In this document: positions 42,244-52,559 of the stretch, in pieces
Position numbering within the stretch: the first letter of the stretch is position 1
Layout of the letters: each line of letters opens with the position of its first letter
Source of the DNA: Lumbricus terrestris
Lineage: Eukaryota > Annelida > Clitellata > Crassiclitellata > Lumbricidae
Reading direction: 5' to 3'
Length of the DNA: 64,000 bases
NCBI GenBank assembly: GCA_949752735.1
Contig: OX457050.1
Span: 41,812,784 to 41,876,783 of the forward strand
Translations under genes and position numbers: made by a program
Notes under the pieces: generated by a model
Database searches by the model: none
Told to the model about the DNA's origin: nothing
Seen by the model: the letters and a program-made list of their open reading frames with translations, nothing else

Positions 42244-43272
42244 TCAGCATAGGTGAGCAGCTAAGTCGTCAGGTGGTGAAAGTCGATGACAAGAGCAATG
42301 CTCCAGATATTCTGTCTTTGTTTTGAGCAATTTGTCACATATACCACATCCAAAAGAGTTCAACAAAGACGCTTTTCTATCCACAATAGATTTGACTTTG
42401 CTAATATGCAAACATTCAACAACTCTAATTTTTTTTAAAAGACGTGGAACTACACTAAAAACCCCAAATACGCTACTTGAAAAACCTTCATATGGTTTGT
42501 CAATAGCATATGCACATGTAGTACTGCTTATGTTAAAATTATCCGATCGGTGAGCAAATACTTCACTTTCTATTTGAAGATCTTGTGTCTGTGCTCCTTC
42601 CTTGACTTTAAAATGCTTTGCTGAAGAACTTCTCTTGGTATTAAGTTTATTTTCCGCATATTGCTTCTCAGTTGCATGAGTTCTCCTGTGATTCTTTAGA
42701 CTTCCAATTTGTGTAAAACCTATATTACAAATCACACATATGTATGGTTTATCTCCTGTATGAGATCTCATATGCGTTTTCAGACAAGTCGATTTAGCAA
42801 ATGACTTCTGACAAATTTGGCACATGTATGGTTTTTCTCCAGTATGGATTCTCAGATGCACCTTCAAGTTACATATGTCGGCAAATGCTTTCTGACATAT
42901 CTGGCAACTATGTGGTTTTTCGCCAGTGTGGATTCTCATATGCGTTTTTAGAGAACTACCTCTAGTAAAGGATTTCTGACACAACTGGCATTTGTATGGT
43001 TTTTCTCCAGTATGGATTCTCATGTGGGCTTTAAGATCACCAACTTGACCAAACGATTTGTGACAAAACTGACATCTATATGATTTCTCCCCAGTATGGG
43101 TCGCCATATGTCTTTTTAGATCACCACATCCAGAACATGATTTCTGACAGAACTGACATTTGTATGGTTTCTTTCCATCATTGGTTCTCATGCTTGCATT
43201 TTGATGATTACCTTGAGTAAATGATCTTTGACATTGATTGTATTTGGTGTTTTCTCCGGTGTTGTTTTCCAT
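42244..43272 (-). CDS. C2H2 zinc-finger protein, 6 fingers plus C-terminal module
   Basis: 342 aa from a clear ATG (MENNTGENTK). An N-terminal degenerate finger (YNQC...) lacks ligands. Six intact fingers (C39 to about residue 205) follow, with TGEKPY linkers and contact stretches GCGDL, QVGDL, RGSSL, DICNL, KSTCL and QIGSL. A Lys/Ser-rich linker leads to ECLHISKVKS and the C-terminal finger FGCGIC...EHC-x2-H with LSPPDDLAAHLC (307-342). It closely resembles the pseudogene copies at 23815 and 27655, so this locus is a probable source of that lineage. Likely nuclear and DNA-binding (family inference). No introns are needed. Confidence 0.88.
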   Translation of the reverse strand: MENNTGENTKYNQCQRSFTQGNHQNASMRTNDGKKPYKCQFCQKSCSGCGDLKRHMATHTGEKSYRCQFCHKSFGQVGDLKAHMRIHTGEKPYKCQLCQKSFTRGSSLKTHMRIHTGEKPHSCQICQKAFADICNLKVHLRIHTGEKPYMCQICQKSFAKSTCLKTHMRSHTGDKPYICVICNIGFTQIGSLKNHRRTHATEKQYAENKLNTKRSSSAKHFKVKEGAQTQDLQIESEVFAHRSDNFNISSTTCAYAIDKPYEGFSSSVFGVFSVVPRLLKKIRVVECLHISKVKSIVDRKASLLNSFGCGICDKLLKTKTEYLEHCSCHRLSPPDDLAAHLC

Positions 43273-44429
43273 AAATTATGTGCAGACAACTAACGTATTT
43301 CAGCAAATGATTTCCAATATTGCTGGCATTCGTACATGGTTACACTGCAGAATGTTTCCTCATAGGAGTTGCTGGAATTTCACCATTATTCTATGATTTC
43401 CGACAAAATTTTAGTTTTTCTGCTCCAAAAGTGATATTTATCAGTTTTGAAAATCACAAGAATGTGCAATTCATTCTTCGCATAATAATAGGCTAAAGGT
43501 TTTTCTTTGGCACGCAGTTGTTTCCATTTGAAAGCAATAAGGAATACGCACGTGCAGAAAAGTTCTCTTTGGCTGATCAATGCAAGTCAAACTGTCGACA
43601 TCTTTGGTGGGTCAAACATAATTTTGTTGGATTTTTTAGAAAAACTGGCACACAGAAAAACAAGTGATTTGTGCTGAAATATATAAGCCTCTAAACTTTT
43701 GTAGAATTATTAATAGGAAGCCAAACTGAAGAAGAAATAATTGATGATACTGAAAGTTCCAGATGAATATTTCATCTTGAATGTTTTTGAAGAAGATTTT
43801 CGACAGTAAGAAATTCCCAGATAACTTTAATTGAAAGTTATAACATAATGTTGATTGTCATCATGCGCTTGATAAAAAGAACTTCCAGCATCTGTTAAAG
43901 AAAAGTAGTACAACACGTCGGTAATAACATTTATAGCAAATCATTTAATTATTCTTCATAACAGCAATTTTACATTAAAATTATTAGATTAAATTCATAA
44001 TAAATTATTGATTTCAACTTCTAGTTGAATGTACCCATTGCATGGCCAAAAATCACACTCTATCCAATCATTTTTTAGATTTTATATTCCATGATTTTCT
44101 CTCTCTCTCTGGAACAAGGTTCTTCTGGCACTACTGCTGAACATGAGTAGCATATGTCAACTCTGAACTCAGGATCTTCCAAAACTGGAACATCGTCATG
44201 CTAATAGTGTACTGTTTGTAAGTTGCTGTCATGCTTTGAGTAGGAATGACTGCCTAATATATTCAGCAGGAATAACATCCTCCTTCAAGATCCTGGGTTG
44301 CTAACTTCATAATGTTCAATCAGCAATGTCCCTCTTCTCTGCTTGATGATGTGCTACGTTGAGTGGACTTATGATTATATTGTCAGCGACACCAACTGCC
44401 ATCCTTCCAGTGGCAATATGATAGCAGAA
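43273..44429 (-). promoter_or_regulatory. Upstream region with family 5' block
   Basis: 43380-43930 has weak but ordered similarity to the 5' blocks of the paralogues: a degenerate finger-like stretch near 43490 and AAAAGAACTTCCAGCATC near 43877. The rest (43935-44429) shows no recognisable feature. Confidence 0.35.
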
Positions 44430-44765
44430 TAGTGCCTTATTGGTTGTAGGTCCATAGTCCTGGAATAGTTTCCCATTGATGCTCCTCCACTCATTTTCTG
44501 GAATTCCTTCTCATTCCTCCGTCATCATAGGATATTTTTATTTGGCCACACTGAGGTTTAGAGCAAGGAACTATACAAATCATCACAGCGAATGAATGAA
44601 TGAATGAAAGCAGTTTTGGATTCGGTGTGAGTGCATTGGCTTGGATTATGCTGGATACCCCAACTTGGAAACCGCATCAAATCAAAATCCATCGTCTCTA
44701 TTGGTCTTTGAATAGTCATTCTTTGAGAGACGCTATATAAGTTTATAGATGCAATACAATATACT
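44430..44765 (+). mobile_element. Degenerate LINE 3' end
   Basis: The + strand frame near 44450 reads VGP, stop, SWNSFP, recalling the conserved GPxLWNxLP of LINE RT C-termini. The end GAGACGCTATATAAGTTTAT with GCAATACAATA resembles the LINE tail at 3575. It is heavily decayed. Confidence 0.5.
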
Positions 44766-44869
44766 TGGTCACTCCCCATCACAATCGTTTAATTGACCAA
44801 CTCATATCGCTAATTAAAGCAATGCTGGAAATAACAAAGTACATCATAAACTACGATCAGTGTTTCTAT

Positions 44870-45559
44870 GGTTATTGTTACTGACGTCTCGGTAGGAAGT
44901 AAACAGTATGGCGGTCACAGATACACGCAGAATAGAGCGGCCTCAACTCCGGCGATCGATAGCCCAATGTTTCCGCGCGAAACATTGGGGTCCCGCTTCA
45001 GTCCGTGATGTTGTGTGAAGTAAGTAAGTAAGTGATGAAGGTATTTTTAGATCTGAAATAGAAGTCGGATTGATGAAAAAACGTTTATGTAATGGAAGCT
45101 GAATGATGGTATTCTTATATTTGAAATAGAAGCTGGGCTGACGAAAATAACAGGCGAGAAACAGAAGCTGGGTTAATAAAATTATAGCTTAGATCGGAGG
45201 ATTGATGAAAATGTTGTTGATTAAACTAGAGCTGGATGGATAAGGATCTTCTTACTTAAATAGGAGCTGGATTGATTAAAATGTTTCCGATTAAATTGGA
45301 GCTGGATTGATGAAAAATAATCATTATTGAAACAGAAGTTGGATTCATAAAACAGCTGATGCAATTGAAAAAGCTGGACTTTTACTTACTTACTTATTTT
45401 TGCCTGCTGTCTTATTGCACACTTGCCGTGTCTTTTGACCATTGACTATTAAGCGGAAACATTGGGCTATCGATCGCCGGAGTTGAGACCGCTCTAGTCT
45501 GCGTGTATCTGCGACCGCCATACTGTTTACTTCCTACCGAGACGTCAGTAACAATAACC
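44870..45559 (-). mobile_element. TIR element L2 (reverse copy of L1)
   Basis: The same arms and core as 29863-30562, in the opposite orientation. The 8-bp duplication GTTTCTAT is exact at 44862-44869 and 45560-45567. At 690 bp it is 10 bp shorter than L1. Arms and minisatellite are highly similar to L1, pointing to recent movement of this family. Confidence 0.95.
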
Positions 45560-45779
45560 GTTTCTATGGACTTCAACTAATTAATTGACAGATTAACATT
45601 AAGACAAAATTGAGGACAACTGCATTATCTTCCTTGATGACTACTTGCTCGTCTTTCAAGCAGCATTTTAGAATTAGATTCGCGGATTTTGGTGGTAGGT
45701 AAAATGCTGACAAATCAGCATTTGATAATCAGAATATTACATCTGACCCAGCAGAAAATCAGCATTTTACCCGTGACCA

Positions 45780-46105
45780 TGAAACTGAATCCAACGACAA
45801 ACAATGGCTTCATTGTATGAAGAACTTGCAACTGTAATCGTCTAGTACAAACTCAACTTTAAGCTAGAACTATTAAATTTGAAACACCAACAATGACCGA
45901 AATTTGTGTTGTAGCCTTAAGACAAAACAATATAAAATGAATGATAAGAACTGACCAATTGCGTATTTAAACCAATCTAAATACCGTCCATTCGTACAAA
46001 ATGGCGAGCGATAACCTACTAGGTAAATGTTCATATGTAATGGAAACTGGCTTTTAAAAGTATGGTTTTGCCATCTGGTGAATATCAGTGATTCTATATC
46101 CACAA
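45780..46105 (-). repeat. Dispersed repeat R1, partial
   Basis: AACACCAACAATGACCGAAA, CGTCCATTCGTACAAAATGG and GCCATCTGGTGAATATCAGT mark it. The part corresponding to the left 180 bp of 39109-39585 is replaced by unrelated sequence. Confidence 0.7.
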
Positions 46106-47047
46106 ATTGGCCAAAGCAGGGACTAGAAGATAGCACAATGTCATGCATATAATTATAGGCGTCGTGAAGCATTGTAACTTTAGAGATGTGGAGGGCATGA
46201 CACCCTAACACATGATTTTATTTGCAAGCCGCGATTACAAATGGAGGTAGCATATTAACTCTCGGTGATCGCCCACACACTTGGCGGAAAGAGGGTGGAC
46301 ATGATGGGAAATACACAGTAGACCCTAATTTTTCTAACTATTACTTATGGGCCTTTAGCAGAGCACTAAATAAGATAAGAATATTCATTACCTCACCAAT
46401 TATTGCCAACCGCGTTTTGGTTTACAGACAAGTAGGCCTACAATAAAATGAAATATACCGCAGTTAGTAGCTAGGCCTAGGCCTACACATAGCGGATGAA
46501 TACGGGATAGGTTAATGGATATTATATTGAGTTAATTTCATAATGCTGGAAGTCCGTGAAGTAGATTTCAAGAAGTTTATTTAATTTGATTCCGATGTAC
46601 ATTAGAACTATGTCCAGTTGAGAAGACCATGGCCTGAAAAACATTAGGATCGACAGAAGGCCTACTCAATGATCGACGGTTCTAGTGAGGACCAACGATC
46701 CAGTAGGCTTTTTTTATCCGACCACCAAAATTTAGTTCTGGCAAAAAATACGTTGAAAAACACGCTGGATAGACAAAATAATAATTTTTTTATATTTCCT
46801 TAATTCAAACTGAAATTGACAAACCACGAGTTTTGAAAGTATGATTTTAAAATATAAAGCCACTGAATGTCATGCGATGAGGAGTAATTGACGTAGGGGA
46901 CTTGTTTGCCGGTTAGGGTCAGTTAGGCTTCGTGAGGGCATAGGTGCAATCACGTCCTAAAAGTTGGGGGGACCATAATGAATCACGTCCAAAAAGTTGG
47001 GGGGACCATAATAATAAAGTTAGGGTACCACTCAAAAGTTGGGGGAC
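46106..47047. other. No gene; AAGTTGGGGGGACC phrases at the end
   Basis: 46106-46900 shows no recognisable feature. From 46950 the phrase AAAGTTGGGGGGACCATAAT is repeated three times, like a short foldback arm. TTAGGGTCAGTTAGGCTTCG (46914) is the inverse of a segment inside the element at 19285. Confidence 0.4.
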
Positions 47048-47185
47048 CAGTGGCGGCGCCAGTATTTCAGTTTTGGGGGATAAAGGGGGTAAATCGTCCA
47101 AAATTTTTATTTTTACATGGGAAAAAAATGGATGGTCTTTTTTAGGGGGGCTTAGCCCCCTAGCCCCCGCCTAGCGCCGCCACTG
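47048..47185. mobile_element. Short hAT-like MITE
   Basis: The ends CAGTGGCGGCGCCAG and, inverted, CAGTGGCGGCGCTAG bound 138 bp. The flanking 8-mers TGGGGGAC and GGGTGGAC match at six of eight positions. Sub-terminal GGGGGCTTAGCCCCC is a palindrome. Confidence 0.75.
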
Positions 47186-47861
47186 GGGTGGACGCGTCCC
47201 GTGGGTCCCATAGGGTGGTTGCGCCTAAGCGTGAGGGTCTATTAGGATCAGGTTAAGCATCTAAGGGTCGGTCAGGGTTAGTGTCGTCATTAGATAATAT
47301 CTAAAAATATTATAAAAATATTATTATATTATTATCCCCGACACTGAAATTTCGCCGAATAATTGGCAAACTATAATATCGGCGACTGAATGATGATTCT
47401 AACTCTAAACCTAACCCTAGCCGACCCCATGACGCCTAATCTGACTAGCCGACCTTCGCGGAGGGTAGCCTGACCTAACCGTTCCTCACGACGCGTAACC
47501 GACCATGTGCACGGCGCATACGGTGTACGACTGATGATAACTGTAGTAACTTCATTGTTTTTAAACGGTTAAATTGCACTTGTTTCCATTCTTCTAGAAC
47601 AGCGATTCCCAACCCGTGGCCCGCGGACCAAAAGTGGCCCGCCTGGCCTACAAAAATGGCCCGCAGCACCTCAATGAATTAAGTAAAATATATGTAAAAA
47701 TTGACTATTACAAATTATTTTATTTGGACGCTAATAAATAAACGGGCCGCATCAGTTTGAATGGTGTTTACAACTGTTAAGATACAGGTCTATGGATGGG
47801 TCAATATGACGATAACCTTATTCCATCAACTAACAATTTCATCTTGTAGCCTACTTTGACA
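47186..47861. other. Telomere-like patch and hAT end
   Basis: 47400-47480 has AACCTAACCCTAGCCGACC and GACGCCTAATC text, like the core at 19528. 47602-47665 (CAGCGATTCCCAACCCGTGG, GGCCCGC repeats) resembles a hAT left end. No gene. Confidence 0.45.
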
Positions 47862-48029
47862 ATAGCTGTACACAAGTATACCCGACCATTGAGTGGCACA
47901 TACGACACGTCCGTATTTGATGTAGGCCTACTGTTTGTTTCCCGCCATACCCTGATGTGGGGCCAGGATGGTAGTGCGGCCAACAATGGATCCTTTTAGG
48001 TATTAAAGAGACTCCTTTTGTTCATTGTA

Positions 48030-49418
48030 CAATGTAGGAATGGAAGTTGAACTCACACTGGAGAGAAACCCTACATTTATCGTTTTTGATGTGTTCATCT
48101 GCCTATGGAGAGGCACTGGATTATATCTGCCTATGAAGAGGCACTGGATTATTTCTGCCTATGAAGAGGCACTGGGTTATATCTGCCTATGGAGAGGCAC
48201 TGGATTATTTCTGCCTATGGAGAGACACTGGGTTATATCTGCCTATGGAGAGGCACTGGATTATTTCTGCCTATGGAGAGGCACTGGATTATATCTGCCT
48301 ATGGAGAGGCACTGGATTATTTCTGCCTATGGAGAGGCACTGGGTTATATCTGCCTATGAAGAGGCACTGGATTATTTCTGCCTATGGAGAGGCACTGGA
48401 TTATTTCTGCCTATGGAGAGGCACTGGGTTATATCTGCCTATGGAGAGGCACTGGATTATTTCTGCCTATGGAGAGGCACTGGATTATTTCTGCCCATGA
48501 AGAGGCACTGGGTTATATCTGCCTATGGAGAGGCACTGGATTATTTCTGCCTATGGAGAGACACTGGGTTATATCTGCCTATGGAGAGGCACTGGATTAT
48601 TTCTGCCTATGGAGAGGCACTGGATTATATCTGCCTATGGAGAGGCACTGGATTATTTCTGCCTATGGAGAGACACTGGGTTATATCTGCCTATGGAGAG
48701 GCACTGGATTATTTCTGCCTATGGAGAGGCACTGGATTATATCTGCCTATGGAGAGGCACTGGATTATTTCTGCCTATGGAGAGGCACTGGGTTATATCT
48801 GCCTATGAAGAGGCACTGGATTATTTCTGCCTATGGAGAGGCACTGGATTATTTCTGCCTATGGAGAGGCACTGGGTTATATCTGCCTATGGAGAGGCAC
48901 TGGATTATTTCTGCCTATGGAGAGGCACTGGATTATTTCTGCCCATGAAGAGGCACTGGGTTATATCTGCCTATGGAGAGGCACTGGATTATTTCTGCCT
49001 ATGGAGAGACACTGGGTTATATCTGCCTATGGAGAGGCACTGGATTATTTCTGCCTATGGAGAGGCACTGGATTATATCTGCCTATGGAGAGGCACTGGA
49101 TTATTTCTGTCTATGGAGAGGCACTGGGTTATATCTGCCTATGGAGAGGCACTGGATAATTTCTGCCTATGGAGAGGCACTGGATTATATCTGCCTATGG
49201 AGAGGCATGCGCGTTATGGGTGTATGTGTGTGGTGGTTGTTGGGAGGTGATGGTGGTGGGACAGGTGTCGTTCTCTTGGCGCCGCATGTGGCTGCCTCTA
49301 TGGAGTTCGTCAATCGCTTGTCTCTGAATGGGTGTTTGTCGTTGTCAAGGCGCCCTTGTAGCGGCATGGCTGCGTTATGGCGCCATAGAAATTGTCGCCA
49401 TTATTATTATTATTAACT
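48030..49418 (+). mobile_element. VNTR composite retroelement-like repeat, copy 2
   Basis: Defined by comparison with the uninterrupted copy A of the segmental duplication. Order: about 68 bp of 5' sequence (48030-48097), the 28-bp VNTR (48098-49206), the 3' domain (49207-49398) shared with copy 1, and a short ATT tail (49399-49413). The 5' part contains ACTCACACTGGAGAGAAACC, which encodes the zinc-finger linker THTGEKP, so a zinc-finger gene fragment is fused in front of the VNTR. There is no open protein apart from the trivial repeat frames. Confidence 0.8.
48098..49206 (+). repeat. 28-bp VNTR, about 39-40 units
   Basis: The unit is GCCTATGGAGAGGCACTGG plus ATTATWTCT. Variants (GAAGAG, AGACAC, GGGTTA, CCCATG) recur in the same order at a spacing of 448 bp (16 units): the block starting 48385 reappears at 48833. 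This shows block duplication. All three + frames are open, which produces long false reading frames. Confidence 0.97.
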
Positions 49419-49658
49419 CGCCCGACCTACACTACAAATTGCCTTGTATAATGTGCTCATTGCCACACAAAGACCTAACACTGAATTACAGTAAACACCT
49501 ATTCACCCAAACAGGTCAGCCAAACACACAGACAGACACAACCACAAAAAAGTTTGCTTGTATCTCGGCACAGTGAATCCACAACTTATTTATATCACGA
49601 CTAAGTGTTTCAGTCTTTCTTCAGTCTTCAACTACATATTTTTATTTTTAATCACAAA

Positions 49659-51347
49659 TCAGCAAAGGTTAGGAAATAATTCGTCAACTGGAGAAAAGTG
49701 GTGGTTAGTACAATGCTCCAGAAATTCCTTCTCAATTTCAAACATTTCATCGCATATACCACATCCAAACGAATTTTCCACAAATGGTTTTACATCCTCA
49801 GGTGATTCGATGTTGTCAATGAAATCACATTCTCGATGACGACTTTTTGGTAGAGCTATTGTCATTTCATTGCAGTCATGAGGCAATTTTCTTTGCATGC
49901 GTTCAAATGGTTTATAAATATCATCAGCACTGCACCGAATGAATGGAACAGATAGATTAGCATTTGATTCATTTTCCAATGTATCATCCTTTCGCTGTAT
50001 TAACTCATAGCATTTATGCTGTTTAGTTGAAGAACTGCCATTACAATAAAGTTTACTGCACATGTGTTGCATCTCATCTGTGTGAGTTCTGTGTTGATTT
50101 AGATCTATAAGTGATCCGAGTCCTTTATCACCAACTTCACAAATGTATGGTCTTTCTCCAGTAAGGGTTCCCGTATGACGAGCTAGATCACTGCATAACT
50201 TATATGACTCCACACTTAACTGACACCTGTGTGGTTTCTCACCAGTATGGGTCCGCATGTGTTTTTTCAGATTACCACCTTGAGCAAATGATTTCTGACA
50301 TAACTTACATTTGTATGGTTTCTCACCAGTATGGGATCTATTGTGTACTTTCAGAGAACTAGCCTGAGTAAATGATTTCTGACATAACTGACATTTGTAT
50401 GGTTTCTTGCCAGTATGGATTGCCATGTGTCTTTTCAGATGACTAGCTGAAGTAAATGATTTCTGACACAAGTCACACAACTGGCACTTGTATGGTTTCT
50501 CCCCAGTATGGGTTCTCATGTGCGCTTTTAGATTACTACTTTCAGTAAATGATTTCTGACATACCTGACATTGGAACAGTTTCTCCCCAGTATGGGTTCT
50601 CATGTGTACTTTCAGACAAAGCAAATAATTAAACGATTTCTGACACAACTGACATTTGTATGGTTTCTCCCCAGTATGGGTTCTCATGTGTGTTTTCATA
50701 TTTCGACACTCCGTAAATGATTTCTGACAAAACTTACATTTGTATGGTTTCTCCCCAGTATGGGTTCTCAAGTGTGTCGTCAGAACACTTCTTTGAGAAA
50801 ATGATTTCTGACACAACTGACATTTGTATGGTTTTTCCATAATATGGGTTCTCATGTGGCTTTTCAGAACACCATCTCGGATAAATGATTTTTGACATAC
50901 TTGACATTGGTATGGTTTCTCCCCAGTATGGGTTCTCATGTGTACTTTCAGATCATAACCTGTATTAAATGATTTCTGACATAGCTGGCATTGGAACGGT
51001 TTCTCCCCAGTATGTGTTCTCATGTGTACTTTCAGATCATAACCTCTATTAAACGACTTCTGACATAGCTGGCATTGGAACGGTTTCTCCCCAGTATGGG
51101 TTCTCATGTGTACTTTTAAATCACCAAAATCAATAGATGATTTCTGACACAACTGACATTTGTATGATTTCCCGATATTATGGGTTCTCACGTGCCTTTT
51201 CAGATCATCATCTCGGATAAAAGTACCTGACATTGGTATGGTTTCTCCTAGTGTGGATTTCCATGTAACTTTCAGATGATCACTTTGAGTAAATGACTTC
51301 TGATATATCTGATATTTGTATGCTTCATATCTAGCATGGATTTTCAT
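49659..51347 (-). CDS. C2H2 zinc-finger protein, 11 fingers plus C-terminal module
   Basis: 562 aa from the ATG at 51347; four more codons are open upstream without an ATG. The first two fingers are ruined: KYQIY lacks both Cys, and an indel gives TWKSTLGETIPMSG. Eleven intact fingers run from C64 to about residue 375. One has a three-residue insertion in its knuckle (CQLCDLC). Two degenerate fingers (CQLS, CEVG) and the acidic linker follow. The C-terminal finger FGCGIC...EHC-x2-H with FSPVDEL is at 527-562. A minus-strand AATAAA lies at 49641-49646. The C-terminal half is nearly the same as in the 35387 paralogue, while the finger contact residues are not. Likely nuclear and DNA-binding. 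Confidence 0.9.
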   Translation of the reverse strand: MKIHARYEAYKYQIYQKSFTQSDHLKVTWKSTLGETIPMSGTFIRDDDLKRHVRTHNIGKSYKCQLCQKSSIDFGDLKVHMRTHTGEKPFQCQLCQKSFNRGYDLKVHMRTHTGEKPFQCQLCQKSFNTGYDLKVHMRTHTGEKPYQCQVCQKSFIRDGVLKSHMRTHIMEKPYKCQLCQKSFSQRSVLTTHLRTHTGEKPYKCKFCQKSFTECRNMKTHMRTHTGEKPYKCQLCQKSFNYLLCLKVHMRTHTGEKLFQCQVCQKSFTESSNLKAHMRTHTGEKPYKCQLCDLCQKSFTSASHLKRHMAIHTGKKPYKCQLCQKSFTQASSLKVHNRSHTGEKPYKCKLCQKSFAQGGNLKKHMRTHTGEKPHRCQLSVESYKLCSDLARHTGTLTGERPYICEVGDKGLGSLIDLNQHRTHTDEMQHMCSKLYCNGSSSTKQHKCYELIQRKDDTLENESNANLSVPFIRCSADDIYKPFERMQRKLPHDCNEMTIALPKSRHRECDFIDNIESPEDVKPFVENSFGCGICDEMFEIEKEFLEHCTNHHFSPVDELFPNLC

Positions 51348-52182
51348 ATTTACAGTCAACCAACGTAATTCAGAGTTGTTTTTCCCACATAACTGACATT
51401 TGGAAAGGCTGCTCTCTATTCTGTTTTCTCACTATCAGATTTTCACAATGAGTCGATGATTTCTCAAGTACAGTAACTAATGCAAATAGTTTTTCACGAA
51501 AGTCGATTTCCATATCTTTCAGTAAAATTACCAGAATATGCAACTGGTTCTTAGCACAATTTGCAGTTTTGTGGCATAAATAGTATCCATTTGAAAACAA
51601 ATAATGCAAGTTGTAGATTATTTGTGGTTCGGTGCATTGAAGTGCAACCTTTCTCAAGTTTCATTTCTCACTTTAAACTCTTGTGTAACAAAGTAAACAA
51701 TTGCCCTCACAGAAAACCTGAATTCTTTGGGATGAAAATGTTGAAGTCATAAATTACTGTAGAATAGCACACCCTAAAGTTCTTCCGTTGCAATGTTTAC
51801 TGAGGAAGAAAGAATTAATGGTTTAAAATCTGCTGTTAAATATGTCCACTCCAACGTTGTCTTTGATGCAGATCAATGATTGTAGGTCTACTCAAATGAC
51901 CACACTGAGAAGTTCTAACATACAGCTGTTCATCTTGATGCACTTGCAAAAAGAACTTGCGGCACCTATTAAGAAGAAGAAGAACATGAACATCTTAGTA
52001 AGGAACTGTGTTTCAAGAAATAAAATATATTTTTTGTCACCGTTCAAAATGGAATGCTAATTTCTGCAACATTAAGGTTATGATGATTTATATTCTTATA
52101 TGAATGAATAGTTGGTCAATGCATTAAAGCATGCATTAGTTAATATTTCATTTCTCAATCATGTCAATATATAGATACCAGT
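51348..52182 (-). promoter_or_regulatory. Conserved 5' block of the zinc-finger family
   Basis: Near-identical to 36995-37845, including the broken upstream finger and the GTTCTTTTTGCAAGTGCATC segment. Presumed 5' UTR and promoter. Confidence 0.45.
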
Positions 52183-52559
52183 TTGTACTCCATGCTCCAG
52201 ATCGCATGACTTAGAACTTCTTCTTACTTACTAATATAAAATAGGCATTGAAGACATTGAAATCATTCAGCAACGGGTAACCCGAATAAAATATTATGAC
52301 AGTCAGGCGCAGGATAATTATTTTTAGACAATCCGGCAACTTTGGCACGATTCGTTCTTATTTATCAGGCAACTATTTAAGCAAGAATTCATCTAACTAA
52401 TTTTATCCAGCTTCTATTCCACAATAACTTTTTCTGAATCTATATTTAATTAACAATTATTTCTAATCAATCCAGCTCCAATTTCAGCAATATTGTTTAC
52501 ATAAATCCCACTTATATTGGAGTAAAAATTATTTTCATCAATCCGATTTCTACTCAGCA
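52183..52559. other. Minisatellite traces
   Basis: 52400-52559 holds degenerate core modules (ATCCAGCTTCTATTCC, AATCCAGCTCCAATTTC). The rest is unassigned. Confidence 0.4.

Larger units (their letters stand above)
47862..52182. repeat. Segmental duplication, copy B
   Basis: Corresponds to 34899-37845. Alignment breaks only at 48030-49418, where the VNTR composite is inserted between TTGTTCATTGTAC and CGCCCGACC. In copy A these are separated by just a few bases (TAAG). The insert boundaries come from this comparison. Confidence 0.9.

Noticed and set aside
46222..46446. 74-codon + strand frame
   Set aside because: No domain, composition or context supports it.
48025..49250. Several long + strand reading frames (up to 241 codons) with MERHWIISAYGEALDY repeats
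   Set aside because: They are all readings of the 28-bp VNTR, which has no stop in any + frame. The same holds for 5317-5733 and 7593-8309.
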